Part shown: positions 43,097 through 50,446 of the stretch, one piece after another
Layout: the number at the start of each line of letters is the position of its first letter
How positions within the stretch are numbered: position 1 is the stretch's first letter
Assembly: GCA_964398195.1 (NCBI GenBank)
Contig: CAYNLW010000001.1
Span: 1 to 64,000 of the forward strand
Length of the DNA: 64,000 nucleotides
Reading direction: 5' to 3'
Source of the DNA: RFPI01 sp964398195
Lineage (GTDB): Bacteria; Pseudomonadota; Gammaproteobacteria; Burkholderiales; Methylophilaceae
Made by a program: the position numbers and the translations under genes
The notes under the pieces: generated by a model
Databases searched by the model: none
What the model saw: the letters and a program-made list of their open reading frames with translations, nothing else
Told to the model about the DNA's origin: nothing

Positions 43097-44290
43097 TTAG
43101 AAGAACAAGATAGCGCCTAGAGAGATGTTTTTGGATCTTGCATCAGCACGGTCCATGTAACCTTGTGCTTCAGATCTGATGTCGTTGTACTCAGCAACCA
43201 AGTTCAAAGACTTAGTCAATGGGTGGTAAGCACCGATAGTGATACGACGGTTCTCATCAACTAGGTCAGCTGTAGTTGCACGGTCAGTTCTTGTTGCGTC
43301 CAAACGTGACACACCCCATGCAGCACCCAATTTAGTGCCAGTTGGGATCACGTATGTAGCTTGCAAGTAACCACCGTTAGAATCACGTTTAGCGCCAGAT
43401 ACGTCAGCACCTAAGTTATTCATAAATGTAGTACCTAAACCACGACCATCATAGATGTAACCAGTCAAGCCTAAGTTACCGTAGTTAACATTAGCACCTA
43501 AGTCAAAAGCTGTTACTGAGTAGTCATTAGCTTGGTTTTGTACATCATAAGATGCAAAAGAAGCCCAAACTTTACCAGAGAAGTCACCAGTCCATGCGTA
43601 AGAAGCTTTACCTTCAACGCCTAAACGGTCTTGGTATAAGCTGTTCAAGCTAGTTTGGTTAGGGTTAGTCAAAGCAAGAGTTGCTTGGAAACCGTTCCAG
43701 TTAGGTGTGGTGTATGCAATTTGACCTTTCCAAGCTGCATACACATAACCGGTTCCGATACCACCCAATGTCGTATTGAATGATTGACCGGAGATGTTAG
43801 AACCACCACCAACGCCCAACAATGTCATATCGTTCAAGATAGCGTCAGAAGCGAAAATGCCTAAGTCTTTACCTAACTTGATAGAACCCCAAGAAGCGTC
43901 ACCGAATTGCAAGAATGTTTGACGATTCAAGAAAGTGTTAGTAACGCCGCCACCTACAGCACCGTCACCAGTTACTGTATTTTCAGATACAGCTGGTTGG
44001 AAGCTGATAGTCCAGCTAACGTCTAAGTCGTTTTGACGTGTTTTACCAGTGAAACCGATCCAAGCTGGTAACAAACCAGTGTTGATACCGTTGGCTGTCT
44101 TGTCGCCACGAGCGTCACGGCCAGTAGCGATAGAACCAACAGCACCTGGAGCACCGCTAGCACGTGTGTTGATGTAGTAAGCATTAACGTTACCGCTAAT
44201 GTCGATAGTCCAGTCACCAGCTGGAATTGTGATACCAGCTTGAGCTGCAGAGGATAGTGCCATAACAGCACCAGCATTGTATTTAATCTG
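43097..44290 (-). CDS. Outer-membrane porin, 5' end lost at the recombinase junction (probably not exported)
   Basis: The mature protein (GITIPAGDWTIDISGNVNAYY start, terminal beta-strand ending ISLGAILFF with the C-terminal Phe) is a complete trimeric-porin-like barrel of about 380 residues. Codon use is that of a highly expressed gene. The N-terminus is broken: the signal-peptide tail QIKYNAGAVMALSSAAQA is in frame, but a TAG at 44291-44293 stands directly before it and there is no ATG upstream. The only in-frame Met (44263) leaves eight residues of signal peptide, too little for export. Upstream sequence belongs to the integrase module, so the gene was probably cut by that insertion or a later deletion. 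Confidence 0.82.
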   Translation of the reverse strand, partial: QIKYNAGAVMALSSAAQAGITIPAGDWTIDISGNVNAYYINTRASGAPGAVGSIATGRDARGDKTANGINTGLLPAWIGFTGKTRQNDLDVSWTISFQPAVSENTVTGDGAVGGGVTNTFLNRQTFLQFGDASWGSIKLGKDLGIFASDAILNDMTLLGVGGGSNISGQSFNTTLGGIGTGYVYAAWKGQIAYTTPNWNGFQATLALTNPNQTSLNSLYQDRLGVEGKASYAWTGDFSGKVWASFASYDVQNQANDYSVTAFDLGANVNYGNLGLTGYIYDGRGLGTTFMNNLGADVSGAKRDSNGGYLQATYVIPTGTKLGAAWGVSRLDATRTDRATTADLVDENRRITIGAYHPLTKSLNLVAEYNDIRSEAQGYMDRADARSKNISLGAILFF

Positions 44291-44324
44291 CTATCTCAAT
44301 TGATTTCAAAGAGTTTTCTAACAA

Positions 44325-45578
44325 TCAGAACAGTAGTCGATTTTCTGGTGCCAAATCTGAATTAAAGTGACAAATTTTGTCTAGGTAATCTCCCCACCAT
44401 TTCATCATCTCAATTCTTTCTGGCATATACTGTGCTCTGTTATATGCTCGTCTAATTTGATTCCCATCTGAATGAGCTAATTGTCTCTCGATAACATCTG
44501 GTCTAAAGTTATTCTCATTGAGTATCGTACTTGCTATTGCTCTAAAGCCATGAACGGTCATTTTATTTTTATACCCCATATTATAAAGACCATAAATCAA
44601 TGCATGATTTAAAAGGGGCTTATCTGGATTCTCTTTGTAAAAGACATAACCCTCACTTGGGTAAATTTTTTTGATATATCTTAAAAGACCGACTGCCTGT
44701 CTTGAGAGAGGAATAATATGTTCAACTCTCATTTTCATTCTTGATGCTGGAATTTTCCATATCTCCTTATCTAAATCAAACTCATCCCATCTTGATCCCA
44801 ATAGTTCGTTTTTTCTGACAAAAGTCAGCGCAATCAATTGGAGGGCAAACTTAACTATCTCATCACCTTCTTTTTGATATAAAGAGATGTCTTTCATTAG
44901 TCTTGGAAGTTCGTTTACATTTACAGCTTTAAAGTGCTGAACTGTATGTTGATGAAGTGCTGATCCAAGTCCAAAAGTAATGTCGTTTTTGCACACTCCT
45001 ATTACTATTGCAAAATGCCAAATTTGTGTCAGATCATTTAGAGTTCTTCTAGCAAGATTAAATGAGCCTCTATCCTCTATTTTTTGTATCAGCTTCAACA
45101 AATCATTTCTAGAAATTTTGTTGATCTTCCTCTCCCCTACATAACAAAGAACATTTTTTTTGAGTCTCCGTTCAACCTCTTTAAGATGTGCTATTGCCCA
45201 TTTAGCTGATTTTCTTGTTATCCATTGGGAAACAACATCTTTAAATTTCAAATCAGACTTATTTTTATCTTCAGGATTATTTTCTATAGATATGGTGTTC
45301 TTAACTAAGTGTGTAGGATGATTGTATTTAACAATTAATAACCTCTCGTAAAACTCTCTAGCCTGTCTATATGCCTCGAGTTTATCCTGGGTTTTACAGC
45401 TGTGGCGATAAGTTCTACCATTATCGAAATATGTTGCCCACCAATATGGTGATGCATTATTAAGATATATTTTTAGCTTTTTAGGGTAGTTTGGGACAGA
45501 AGTTACAGTCCCGGGAATAGCTGCTGTTCGGTGACGTTTTTTGGTGCTTAATTGATCTAGAGTCAATTTTTTTGTCAT
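44325..45578 (-). CDS. Tyrosine-type site-specific integrase, P4-like catalytic domain
   Basis: A 417-residue recombinase. The C-terminal domain matches P4-type phage/island integrases: Arg in FVRKNELLGSRWDEFDL, His-x-x-Arg in VHGFRAIASTIL, His in QLAHSDGN and the Tyr nucleophile in RRAYNRAQYMPER. The N-terminal region (about 1-110) is basic and unlike the usual DUF4102 arm-binding domain. The start has a GAGGAAATCACA leader. Codon use is AT-rich, foreign to its neighbours. Its last codons contain one arm of a 12-bp inverted repeat. Confidence 0.92.
   Translation of the reverse strand: MTKKLTLDQLSTKKRHRTAAIPGTVTSVPNYPKKLKIYLNNASPYWWATYFDNGRTYRHSCKTQDKLEAYRQAREFYERLLIVKYNHPTHLVKNTISIENNPEDKNKSDLKFKDVVSQWITRKSAKWAIAHLKEVERRLKKNVLCYVGERKINKISRNDLLKLIQKIEDRGSFNLARRTLNDLTQIWHFAIVIGVCKNDITFGLGSALHQHTVQHFKAVNVNELPRLMKDISLYQKEGDEIVKFALQLIALTFVRKNELLGSRWDEFDLDKEIWKIPASRMKMRVEHIIPLSRQAVGLLRYIKKIYPSEGYVFYKENPDKPLLNHALIYGLYNMGYKNKMTVHGFRAIASTILNENNFRPDVIERQLAHSDGNQIRRAYNRAQYMPERIEMMKWWGDYLDKICHFNSDLAPENRLLF
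44332..44343 (+). repeat. Left arm of 12-bp inverted repeat flanking the integrase
   Basis: AGTAGTCGATTT here is the exact reverse complement of AAATCGACTACT at 45664-45675. This arm lies in the final codons of the integrase. Confidence 0.7.
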
Positions 45579-45654
45579 TGTGATTTCCTCAAAAATGACT
45601 AATTATTAATTATTCACTTAAATAAAATCTACCTTTTTTGTAGTAGAAAAAGCT

Positions 45655-45675
45655 ATCGACTACAAATCGACTACT
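45655..45675 (+). repeat. Right arm of the inverted repeat with an 11-bp-spaced direct copy
   Basis: ATCGACTAC occurs at 45655-45663 and again at 45666-45674, one helical turn apart; the second copy is extended to AAATCGACTACT, matching the left arm. The site lies about 77 bp upstream of the integrase start, suitable for integrase arm sites or autoregulation. Confidence 0.6.
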
Positions 45676-45679
45676 CTTA

Positions 45680-45712
45680 AAAGAAGCGTCCAGTTACTAG
45701 ACGCTCATTTTT
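45680..45712. terminator. Putative intrinsic terminator between the two integrase genes
   Basis: AGCGTC / GACGCT (45685-45690, 45700-45705) with a 9-nt loop, followed by TCTTTT on the minus strand and by CATTTTTTT on the plus strand. It lies directly after the second integrase stop. Confidence 0.65.
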
Positions 45713-47188
45713 TTATTCTGTTTTAAAGTTATAGAGCCTCCAATTTGGAATCAAGTCGAAATCAATACAATTAGAAAAATCCAGTTGTTGATACCAATCA
45801 TTATAAGTCAATAAGTCTGATGGTTTAATATAGGTGGTTGCCGAAATATTTCCAGATGGTGATTGACCAACGACATACGCAAACTTATTTTCAGAAATAT
45901 CGAGGTTATGTGAGAAGAAGTTAATAACATTGTGTCTTAGAGAGTGAAATGAGGTTCTAGCAGTTGTGACATTACAGTGTCTAGCGTTTGTATATGTATC
46001 ATTGAACCACTTACTAAAGACACTTCCATAGCTGTTCCTTTGGGTTTTGTATTTAAGCTCTGGAAATAGCCGCTCATCCCCCCTTTGCTTCCTGAATTCC
46101 AAAAACTCAATCAATCCCAATCGAATGAGCAGAGGGTGTATGGGAACTAAGCGCTTATGATAGTGGCGCTTCAAAGATTTCTTAGTTTTAGTATGATCAT
46201 TCTCGTTAATATCAAAAACCCAAATGTTAGTTTTTGGTTCTTGATAGATATCTGAAACGAATAGCTGACATATTTCACCTTGCCTTGCCCCTGTAAGTAA
46301 TCCTATCAGAGGCACCCAATATTTGAAGCTTTTATCATGCTCCAGCTCTAAGTAAAATCTGCTGTTAAATAATTTTCTGAGATCCTGACAAGTAAAAACC
46401 GCCCTGTCATCAAAGCTACGAGACTTAATTTTAATGACACCTTTTAATGGTTCATTTAGATGAGGGATGGCGTATTCGTGTTTATCTAACCAGTCTAAGA
46501 ATGAAGATAGCTTTTGTAAGTAAGTAGCCTTAGTTCTGTCATGTAATTTCTCCGTCTCACAAAGTTTTAGTTTCAATAACTGATTAATTGATAGCCCTTT
46601 GTATTTAGGGTTTTTCCGCCTGTTCTTTGGGTAATTAAGTACAACAGTTTTATATTGAATGGCATGTTGCTTAGTAAGTGCCGATGTTGGAATATCACCG
46701 AAAAGCTCCAATAGAATGGGTAGTATCTCTTTTCTATAGGTTAGTTCTGAATCACTATTGTATTTCCAGTTCAATTTTCGCTCATCAATAAAGAGATTCA
46801 TTGCTTCAGATATATTAATACTGAGCAGATTAGCTCTATTTTGATTCCTTATTTCCTCTCTCAATAGCCGAATTTCCTCGACAAACCTCTCCTCTAGCCT
46901 TTGGTAATAGGTTATTTGATTAATGGGGTTTTGAAGAGTATTTCTTTCTTTATACTTTTTAAGAATTTCGATTGCTTTTGTTATGCCATTCTCGGATTGG
47001 AAGTGATTTTTAGGTAATTCATCAAATACTCTAGCTAATTCCTTAGCGATACTTAAAGCTTCCTCGCGACTTTTGGTGCCAAGTGAAAGGCGAATGAACT
47101 CCTTAGCTACTTTGCTGTTTCTGGGCACTCTCCTTTGAAAGCCATAAGTGCCTTGTCTGTCTCTATAAATATATGTGGGAATAGCCAA
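45713..47188 (-). CDS. Tyrosine-type site-specific integrase with DUF6538-like N-terminus
   Basis: A 491-residue recombinase. The N-terminus (TYIYRDRQGTYGFQRRVP) is like the DUF6538 domain found on some island integrases. The catalytic part has Arg in LLTGARQGEICQL, His-x-x-Arg in FHSLRHNVINFF and a Tyr in SATTYIKPSD. The position that is normally GH before the Tyr reads VVGQSPSGN, so the second catalytic His appears replaced by Gln; activity is uncertain. Start is a TTG at 47188 with a GGTGG box 10 nt upstream. Strongly AT-rich. Confidence 0.88.
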   Translation of the reverse strand: MAIPTYIYRDRQGTYGFQRRVPRNSKVAKEFIRLSLGTKSREEALSIAKELARVFDELPKNHFQSENGITKAIEILKKYKERNTLQNPINQITYYQRLEERFVEEIRLLREEIRNQNRANLLSINISEAMNLFIDERKLNWKYNSDSELTYRKEILPILLELFGDIPTSALTKQHAIQYKTVVLNYPKNRRKNPKYKGLSINQLLKLKLCETEKLHDRTKATYLQKLSSFLDWLDKHEYAIPHLNEPLKGVIKIKSRSFDDRAVFTCQDLRKLFNSRFYLELEHDKSFKYWVPLIGLLTGARQGEICQLFVSDIYQEPKTNIWVFDINENDHTKTKKSLKRHYHKRLVPIHPLLIRLGLIEFLEFRKQRGDERLFPELKYKTQRNSYGSVFSKWFNDTYTNARHCNVTTARTSFHSLRHNVINFFSHNLDISENKFAYVVGQSPSGNISATTYIKPSDLLTYNDWYQQLDFSNCIDFDLIPNWRLYNFKTE

Positions 47189-47211
47189 TGTAATTTTTCC
47201 ACCATTACATC
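47189..47211. promoter_or_regulatory. Inverted repeat at the start of the second integrase gene
   Basis: TGTAAT and ATTACA, separated by nine bases, lie immediately upstream of the TTG start and overlap the ribosome-binding site. A regulator bound here would block expression. Position-based guess. Confidence 0.3.
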
Positions 47212-47273
47212 TGCCATGTTTGATATTAAAGCAATGCTCTAACTGGTGAGCCTTAGACTAAACTCAGCGCTTC

Positions 47274-47347
47274 TAATAGCGCCGACGGGAATCGAACCCG
47301 CGTATCGAGCTTGGGAAGCTAGCGTTCTACCATTGAACTACATCCGC
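47274..47347 (-). tRNA. tRNA-Gly (CCC) with a degenerate 3' acceptor strand
   Basis: The body is a clear glycine tRNA: acceptor GCGGATG, D arm GTTC/GAAC, anticodon loop TTCCCAA (CCC), T arm GCGGG-TTCGATT-CCCGT. After CCCGTC the expected ATCCGC TCCA is replaced by GGCGCTATTA, so only about three of seven acceptor pairs form and no CCA is encoded; the anticodon stem also has one T-C mismatch. The break point falls exactly where tRNA-integrating elements recombine, and two integrase genes follow. It may be inactive, or a hybrid att site. Confidence 0.7.
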
Positions 47348-47503
47348 TACGGGGTGGGGATATTTTAATCTAAGCAGGGGGGAAATGGCGCTTTGACGAA
47401 TATATTTTTCATGGCGGGTGGCGCAGTTGTGGTTTGCTTATTCAAGCTAAATCCTAGAAAATATCGGCTGTTTTTGTCTTTTATTTGTTCATCGGTAGCC
47501 AAA

Positions 47504-47710
47504 TTGATTGTTCTGACTATTAACGGAAAAGCTCGCGAATTTGCTTTTGCTGAAATGCATGTAGCAGCGTTGGTTGAGCATTTGGGTTTAACTGGCAAGC
47601 GGCTTGCCATTGAGTTGAATGGCGAGATTGTGCCGCGTAGCCAGTTTGCGCAGGTGTCTTTGCAATCTGGGGATAAGTTAGAAATTGTTGGCGCTGTTGG
47701 TGGTGGTTAA
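47504..47710 (+). CDS. thiS: Sulfur carrier protein ThiS
   Basis: A 68-residue ubiquitin-like protein carrying sulfur as a C-terminal thiocarboxylate for the thiazole half of thiamine. The LTINGKAREF start and the GAVGGG terminus ending in Gly-Gly identify it. No ATG fits; the TTG at 47504 gives the family length. Upstream in-frame codons back to 47393 look non-conserved and hydrophobic. thiG follows 8 bp downstream. No TPP riboswitch was recognised upstream. Confidence 0.88.
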   Translation: MIVLTINGKAREFAFAEMHVAALVEHLGLTGKRLAIELNGEIVPRSQFAQVSLQSGDKLEIVGAVGGG

Positions 47711-47718
47711 AGAGGTTT

Positions 47719-48504
47719 ATGGATAATTTACATATCGCAGGTCGTAGCTTTCATTCGCGTTTACTGGTGGGGACTGGTAAATACAAAGACTTTCAACAAA
47801 CCCGTCAGGCGATTGATGCCAGTGGGGCGCAAATTGTCACGGTGGCGATACGGCGGACGAATATTGGTCAGAATGCGGGTGAGCCATCACTGTTAGATTT
47901 TTTGCCGCCGGAACAATTTACCTATTTGCCTAATACAGCTGGTTGTTACAGCGCCGATGAAGCGGTGCGTACACTGCGCTTGGCGCGTGAATTATTAGAC
48001 GGGCATCAGCTAGTCAAGCTAGAGGTGTTGGGTGACCCCAATACGCTTTATCCGAATGTGGTCGAGACGCTGAAGGCGGCGGAGATTTTGGTTAAAGATG
48101 GCTTTGAAGTGATGGTATATACCTCAGATGACCCGATTATCGCGCAACAACTAGAGCAAATTGGCTGTTGTGCGATTATGCCGTTGGCATCGCTGATAGG
48201 TTCTGGCATGGGCATACTGAACCCTTGGAATCTACAAATTATTATTGAAAATGCCAAAGTGCCGGTGCTAGTCGATGCCGGCGTAGGCACCGCTTCTGAT
48301 GCGGCGATAGCTATGGAGTTGGGGTGTGCTGGTATTTTGATGAATACCGCCATCGCCGGCGCCAAAGATCCGGTATTGATGGCGTCTGCCATGAAGAAAG
48401 CAGTAGAGGCGGGGCGTGAGGCATTTTTAGCGGGTCGTATGGCGAAAAAACTTTACTCCGCTTCGCCTAGCTCGCCGACGGCTGGCTTAATTAGTGGGAG
48501 TTAA
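47719..48504 (+). CDS. thiG: Thiazole synthase ThiG
   Basis: A TIM-barrel enzyme that builds the thiazole phosphate of thiamine from DXP, dehydroglycine and ThiS-thiocarboxylate. LLVGTGKYKDF near the start, the Lys in VKLEVLGDPNTLYPN that forms the DXP imine, and VDAGVGTASDAAIAMELG are characteristic. The 261 aa length is standard. In some species ThiG is followed by other thi genes; here apaG follows. Confidence 0.96.
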   Translation: MDNLHIAGRSFHSRLLVGTGKYKDFQQTRQAIDASGAQIVTVAIRRTNIGQNAGEPSLLDFLPPEQFTYLPNTAGCYSADEAVRTLRLARELLDGHQLVKLEVLGDPNTLYPNVVETLKAAEILVKDGFEVMVYTSDDPIIAQQLEQIGCCAIMPLASLIGSGMGILNPWNLQIIIENAKVPVLVDAGVGTASDAAIAMELGCAGILMNTAIAGAKDPVLMASAMKKAVEAGREAFLAGRMAKKLYSASPSSPTAGLISGS

Positions 48505-48508
48505 ATAG

Positions 48509-48898
48509 GTGACTGAGCAAACGCAACAAGACTATCAAATCAGCGTTAAGGTGATCGCCACTTATTTGCCTGACCAGTCTGACCCTAAAGATGAGAAATA
48601 TGTATTTTCTTATCGCGTGCATATTCAAAATACCGGCAAAGTAGCGGCGCAATTAATCAGCCGTCAGTGGATTATTCATGATGCCAATAACGAAATGATG
48701 GACGTCAGCGGGCTGGGTGTGGTGGGAGAGCAGCCGTTATTAGAACCTAACGCTTATTTTGAATATGTCAGTGGTACTTTGCTGAAAACGCCGAATGGCA
48801 CCATGATGGGCTACTATTTTTTCACGGCGGTAGATGGCCATCAATTTAGGGTAGAGATTCCTATGTTTAACCTGAGCGTGCCGGGAAGTTTGCATTGA
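48509..48898 (+). CDS. apaG: Co2+/Mg2+ efflux protein ApaG
   Basis: A 129-residue single-domain immunoglobulin-like fold protein. Motifs YRVHIQNTGKVAAQLISRQW, GVVGEQPLLEP and TPNGTMMGYYFF are typical. The physiological role is poorly defined (cobalt resistance and low-magnesium phenotypes). The GTG at 48509 has a GGGAG box 8 nt upstream and begins 4 bp after the thiG stop. Its stop overlaps the mltA start. Confidence 0.94.
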   Translation: MTEQTQQDYQISVKVIATYLPDQSDPKDEKYVFSYRVHIQNTGKVAAQLISRQWIIHDANNEMMDVSGLGVVGEQPLLEPNAYFEYVSGTLLKTPNGTMMGYYFFTAVDGHQFRVEIPMFNLSVPGSLH

Positions 48899-50160
48899 TG
48901 CAAAAATCACCCTTGCTGTTGCTTGCTTTGCTGGTAACGGCGACTTCCTTGTTGACTGCTTGCCAAAGTATCAAGCCGATAATCCATAAATCTGATGTCG
49001 CTAGTAGCAGTGAGCAAGCGGCAAAATGTGATTGCCCCCCGTCCCCTTCTATCCCAGAAGCTAAACCTAGCGAGAGCAAAGCAGAAGCAGTCAAAATTGC
49101 CGATTATGGCTTGCTTAAGCTGGCCGCATGGCAAGATGTAGAAAAGTTATTGGATAAAGATGATTTGACTAAGGCTTGGTCAGCTTGGCAGTTGGGCTGT
49201 AATGGCTTAAAGAACAAGCCGCAATGGCAGTCGGTATGCGCCTTGAGTGAGAAAGTAGGGCAAGCTGAAAAAAGCCAGATTATCGAATTTTTCAAAAACA
49301 ATTTTAATGTTTATCAAGCCAACAATGCCGATGGCTCAGATACCGGCATGATTACTGGCTATTACATGCCGATTTTAAAAGGCAGTAAAACGAAAACCGA
49401 TAAGTTTTCCTACCCGCTGTATTCTCGCCCCAGTGATTTGATTACCGTAGAGCTAGCCTCAGTTTTTCCTGAACTAGCCAATAAGCGTGTGCGTGGACGG
49501 GTGGTGGGCAATAAATTAGTGCCTTATTATTCGCGCGCTGAAATAGACCAAGATAACTCACCTTTGCAAGGCACTGAGTTGATTTGGACCGACGACCCCA
49601 TCGAGCTATTCTTCTTGCAAATTCAAGGTTCAGGCATTATCCACTTGGATAATGGTGAAAAAATTCCTGTTGGTTATGCCGATCAAAATGGCTTGGCTTA
49701 TCAGTCCATCGGCCGTTTGCTGATAGATAAAGGTGAGTTGACCCTAGACAAAGCTTCTATGCAGGGGATTAAAGAGTGGGCAAGAAAGCATCCAGCGCGT
49801 TTGCGGGAGTTACTCAATCACAATCCTAGCTATGTATTCTTTCAAGAATTGCCCAATAATTTGCCTGGACCATTGGGGGCTTTAGGGGTGCCGATTTTGG
49901 CTGAGCGGGTGCTGGCGATAGATCCTAAATATATCCCCTTGGGCGCACCCGTGGTGCTGTCCACCACCTTGCCTAACAATAATAAAGCGCTCAATCGCTT
50001 AATGATGGCGCAAGATACAGGCGGTGCTATCAAAGGCGGTGTGCGGGCAGACTTTTATTGGGGTGCCGGATTCGATGCGGGCAAAAATGCTGGCAGCATG
50101 AAACAAAAAGGCAAAATGTGGGTGCTGTTGCCTAAGGAATTTAAACTGCCGGCGATGTAA
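48898..50160 (+). CDS. mltA: Membrane-bound lytic murein transglycosylase A
   Basis: An outer-membrane lipoprotein that cleaves peptidoglycan to 1,6-anhydro products. The lipobox is LLTAC (Cys about 22). The MltA barrel spans about 130-290 (ITGYYMPILKGS; FFLQIQGSGIIHL), and the 3D domain near the C-terminus has QDTGGAIKGGVRADFYWG with the catalytic Asp. The ATG at 48898 shares one base with the apaG stop (TGATG). AmpG at 38 kb would import its products. Confidence 0.95.
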   Translation: MQKSPLLLLALLVTATSLLTACQSIKPIIHKSDVASSSEQAAKCDCPPSPSIPEAKPSESKAEAVKIADYGLLKLAAWQDVEKLLDKDDLTKAWSAWQLGCNGLKNKPQWQSVCALSEKVGQAEKSQIIEFFKNNFNVYQANNADGSDTGMITGYYMPILKGSKTKTDKFSYPLYSRPSDLITVELASVFPELANKRVRGRVVGNKLVPYYSRAEIDQDNSPLQGTELIWTDDPIELFFLQIQGSGIIHLDNGEKIPVGYADQNGLAYQSIGRLLIDKGELTLDKASMQGIKEWARKHPARLRELLNHNPSYVFFQELPNNLPGPLGALGVPILAERVLAIDPKYIPLGAPVVLSTTLPNNNKALNRLMMAQDTGGAIKGGVRADFYWGAGFDAGKNAGSMKQKGKMWVLLPKEFKLPAM

Positions 50161-50206
50161 AGCCACAAGCGCTTGTCCAACAACTGGAAACAACCTAACA
50201 GCAGGC

Positions 50207-50237
50207 AAAAAAAAAGAGCCGTGAGGCTCCTTTTTTA
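50207..50237. terminator. Bidirectional intrinsic terminator between mltA and pqqA
   Basis: GAGCC-GTGA-GGCTC (50216-50229) flanked by nine As on the left and six Ts on the right terminates both the plus-strand mltA and the minus-strand pqqA transcripts. Confidence 0.88.
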
Positions 50238-50252
50238 GTAAGCAATTAACAA

Positions 50253-50324
50253 TTACTTGTTCATTACGTACATTGTTACTTCGAAACCGAAACGCATTTC
50301 AGTAGCAGCTGGTTTTGTCCACAT
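50253..50324 (-). CDS. pqqA: PQQ precursor peptide PqqA
   Basis: A 23-residue peptide (MWTKPAATEMRFGFEVTMYV, then MNK). The Glu and Tyr in EVTMY are the residues cross-linked by PqqE and converted to the PQQ ring system; MWTKP and the final basic residue are conserved. An AAGGAG box sits 6 nt upstream of the ATG. No pqqBCDE genes flank it: ntrC is on one side and mltA on the other. It supplies the cofactor for the methanol dehydrogenase at the left edge. A strong terminator follows. Confidence 0.93.
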   Translation of the reverse strand: MWTKPAATEMRFGFEVTMYVMNK

Positions 50325-50446
50325 AGTAGTCTCCTTAGATTTAAATTCACAATACGATTAAGTACTGCGTGTGAAAGGACTATACCTAGCTAACTGATAT
50401 TTCACACTCGGCCAGTGATTAAAAAAGCCTAAGGATTTTCATTAGA

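Larger units (their letters stand above)
44291..47290. mobile_element. Remnant of an integrative element: two tyrosine recombinases between a porin and tRNA-Gly
   Basis: This 3-kb stretch is markedly AT-rich, holds only two integrase genes and their regulatory DNA, and replaces sequence expected on both sides: the porin start on the left, the tRNA 3' end on the right. Integrases next to a tRNA 3' end are typical of genomic islands. No cargo, excisionase or replication gene remains. Limits are approximate because no direct repeat of the tRNA end was found at the left junction. Confidence 0.65.

Noticed and set aside
47351..47503. Possible TPP riboswitch upstream of thiS-thiG
   Set aside because: None of the conserved TPP-aptamer blocks (such as CTGAGA or ACCCTTTGAACCTGA) could be found on either strand.
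47393..47503. N-terminal extension of ThiS (37 codons)
   Set aside because: ThiS proteins are about 66 residues and begin at the first ubiquitin-fold strand; the extension is hydrophobic, unlike the family, and overlaps the gap next to the tRNA.
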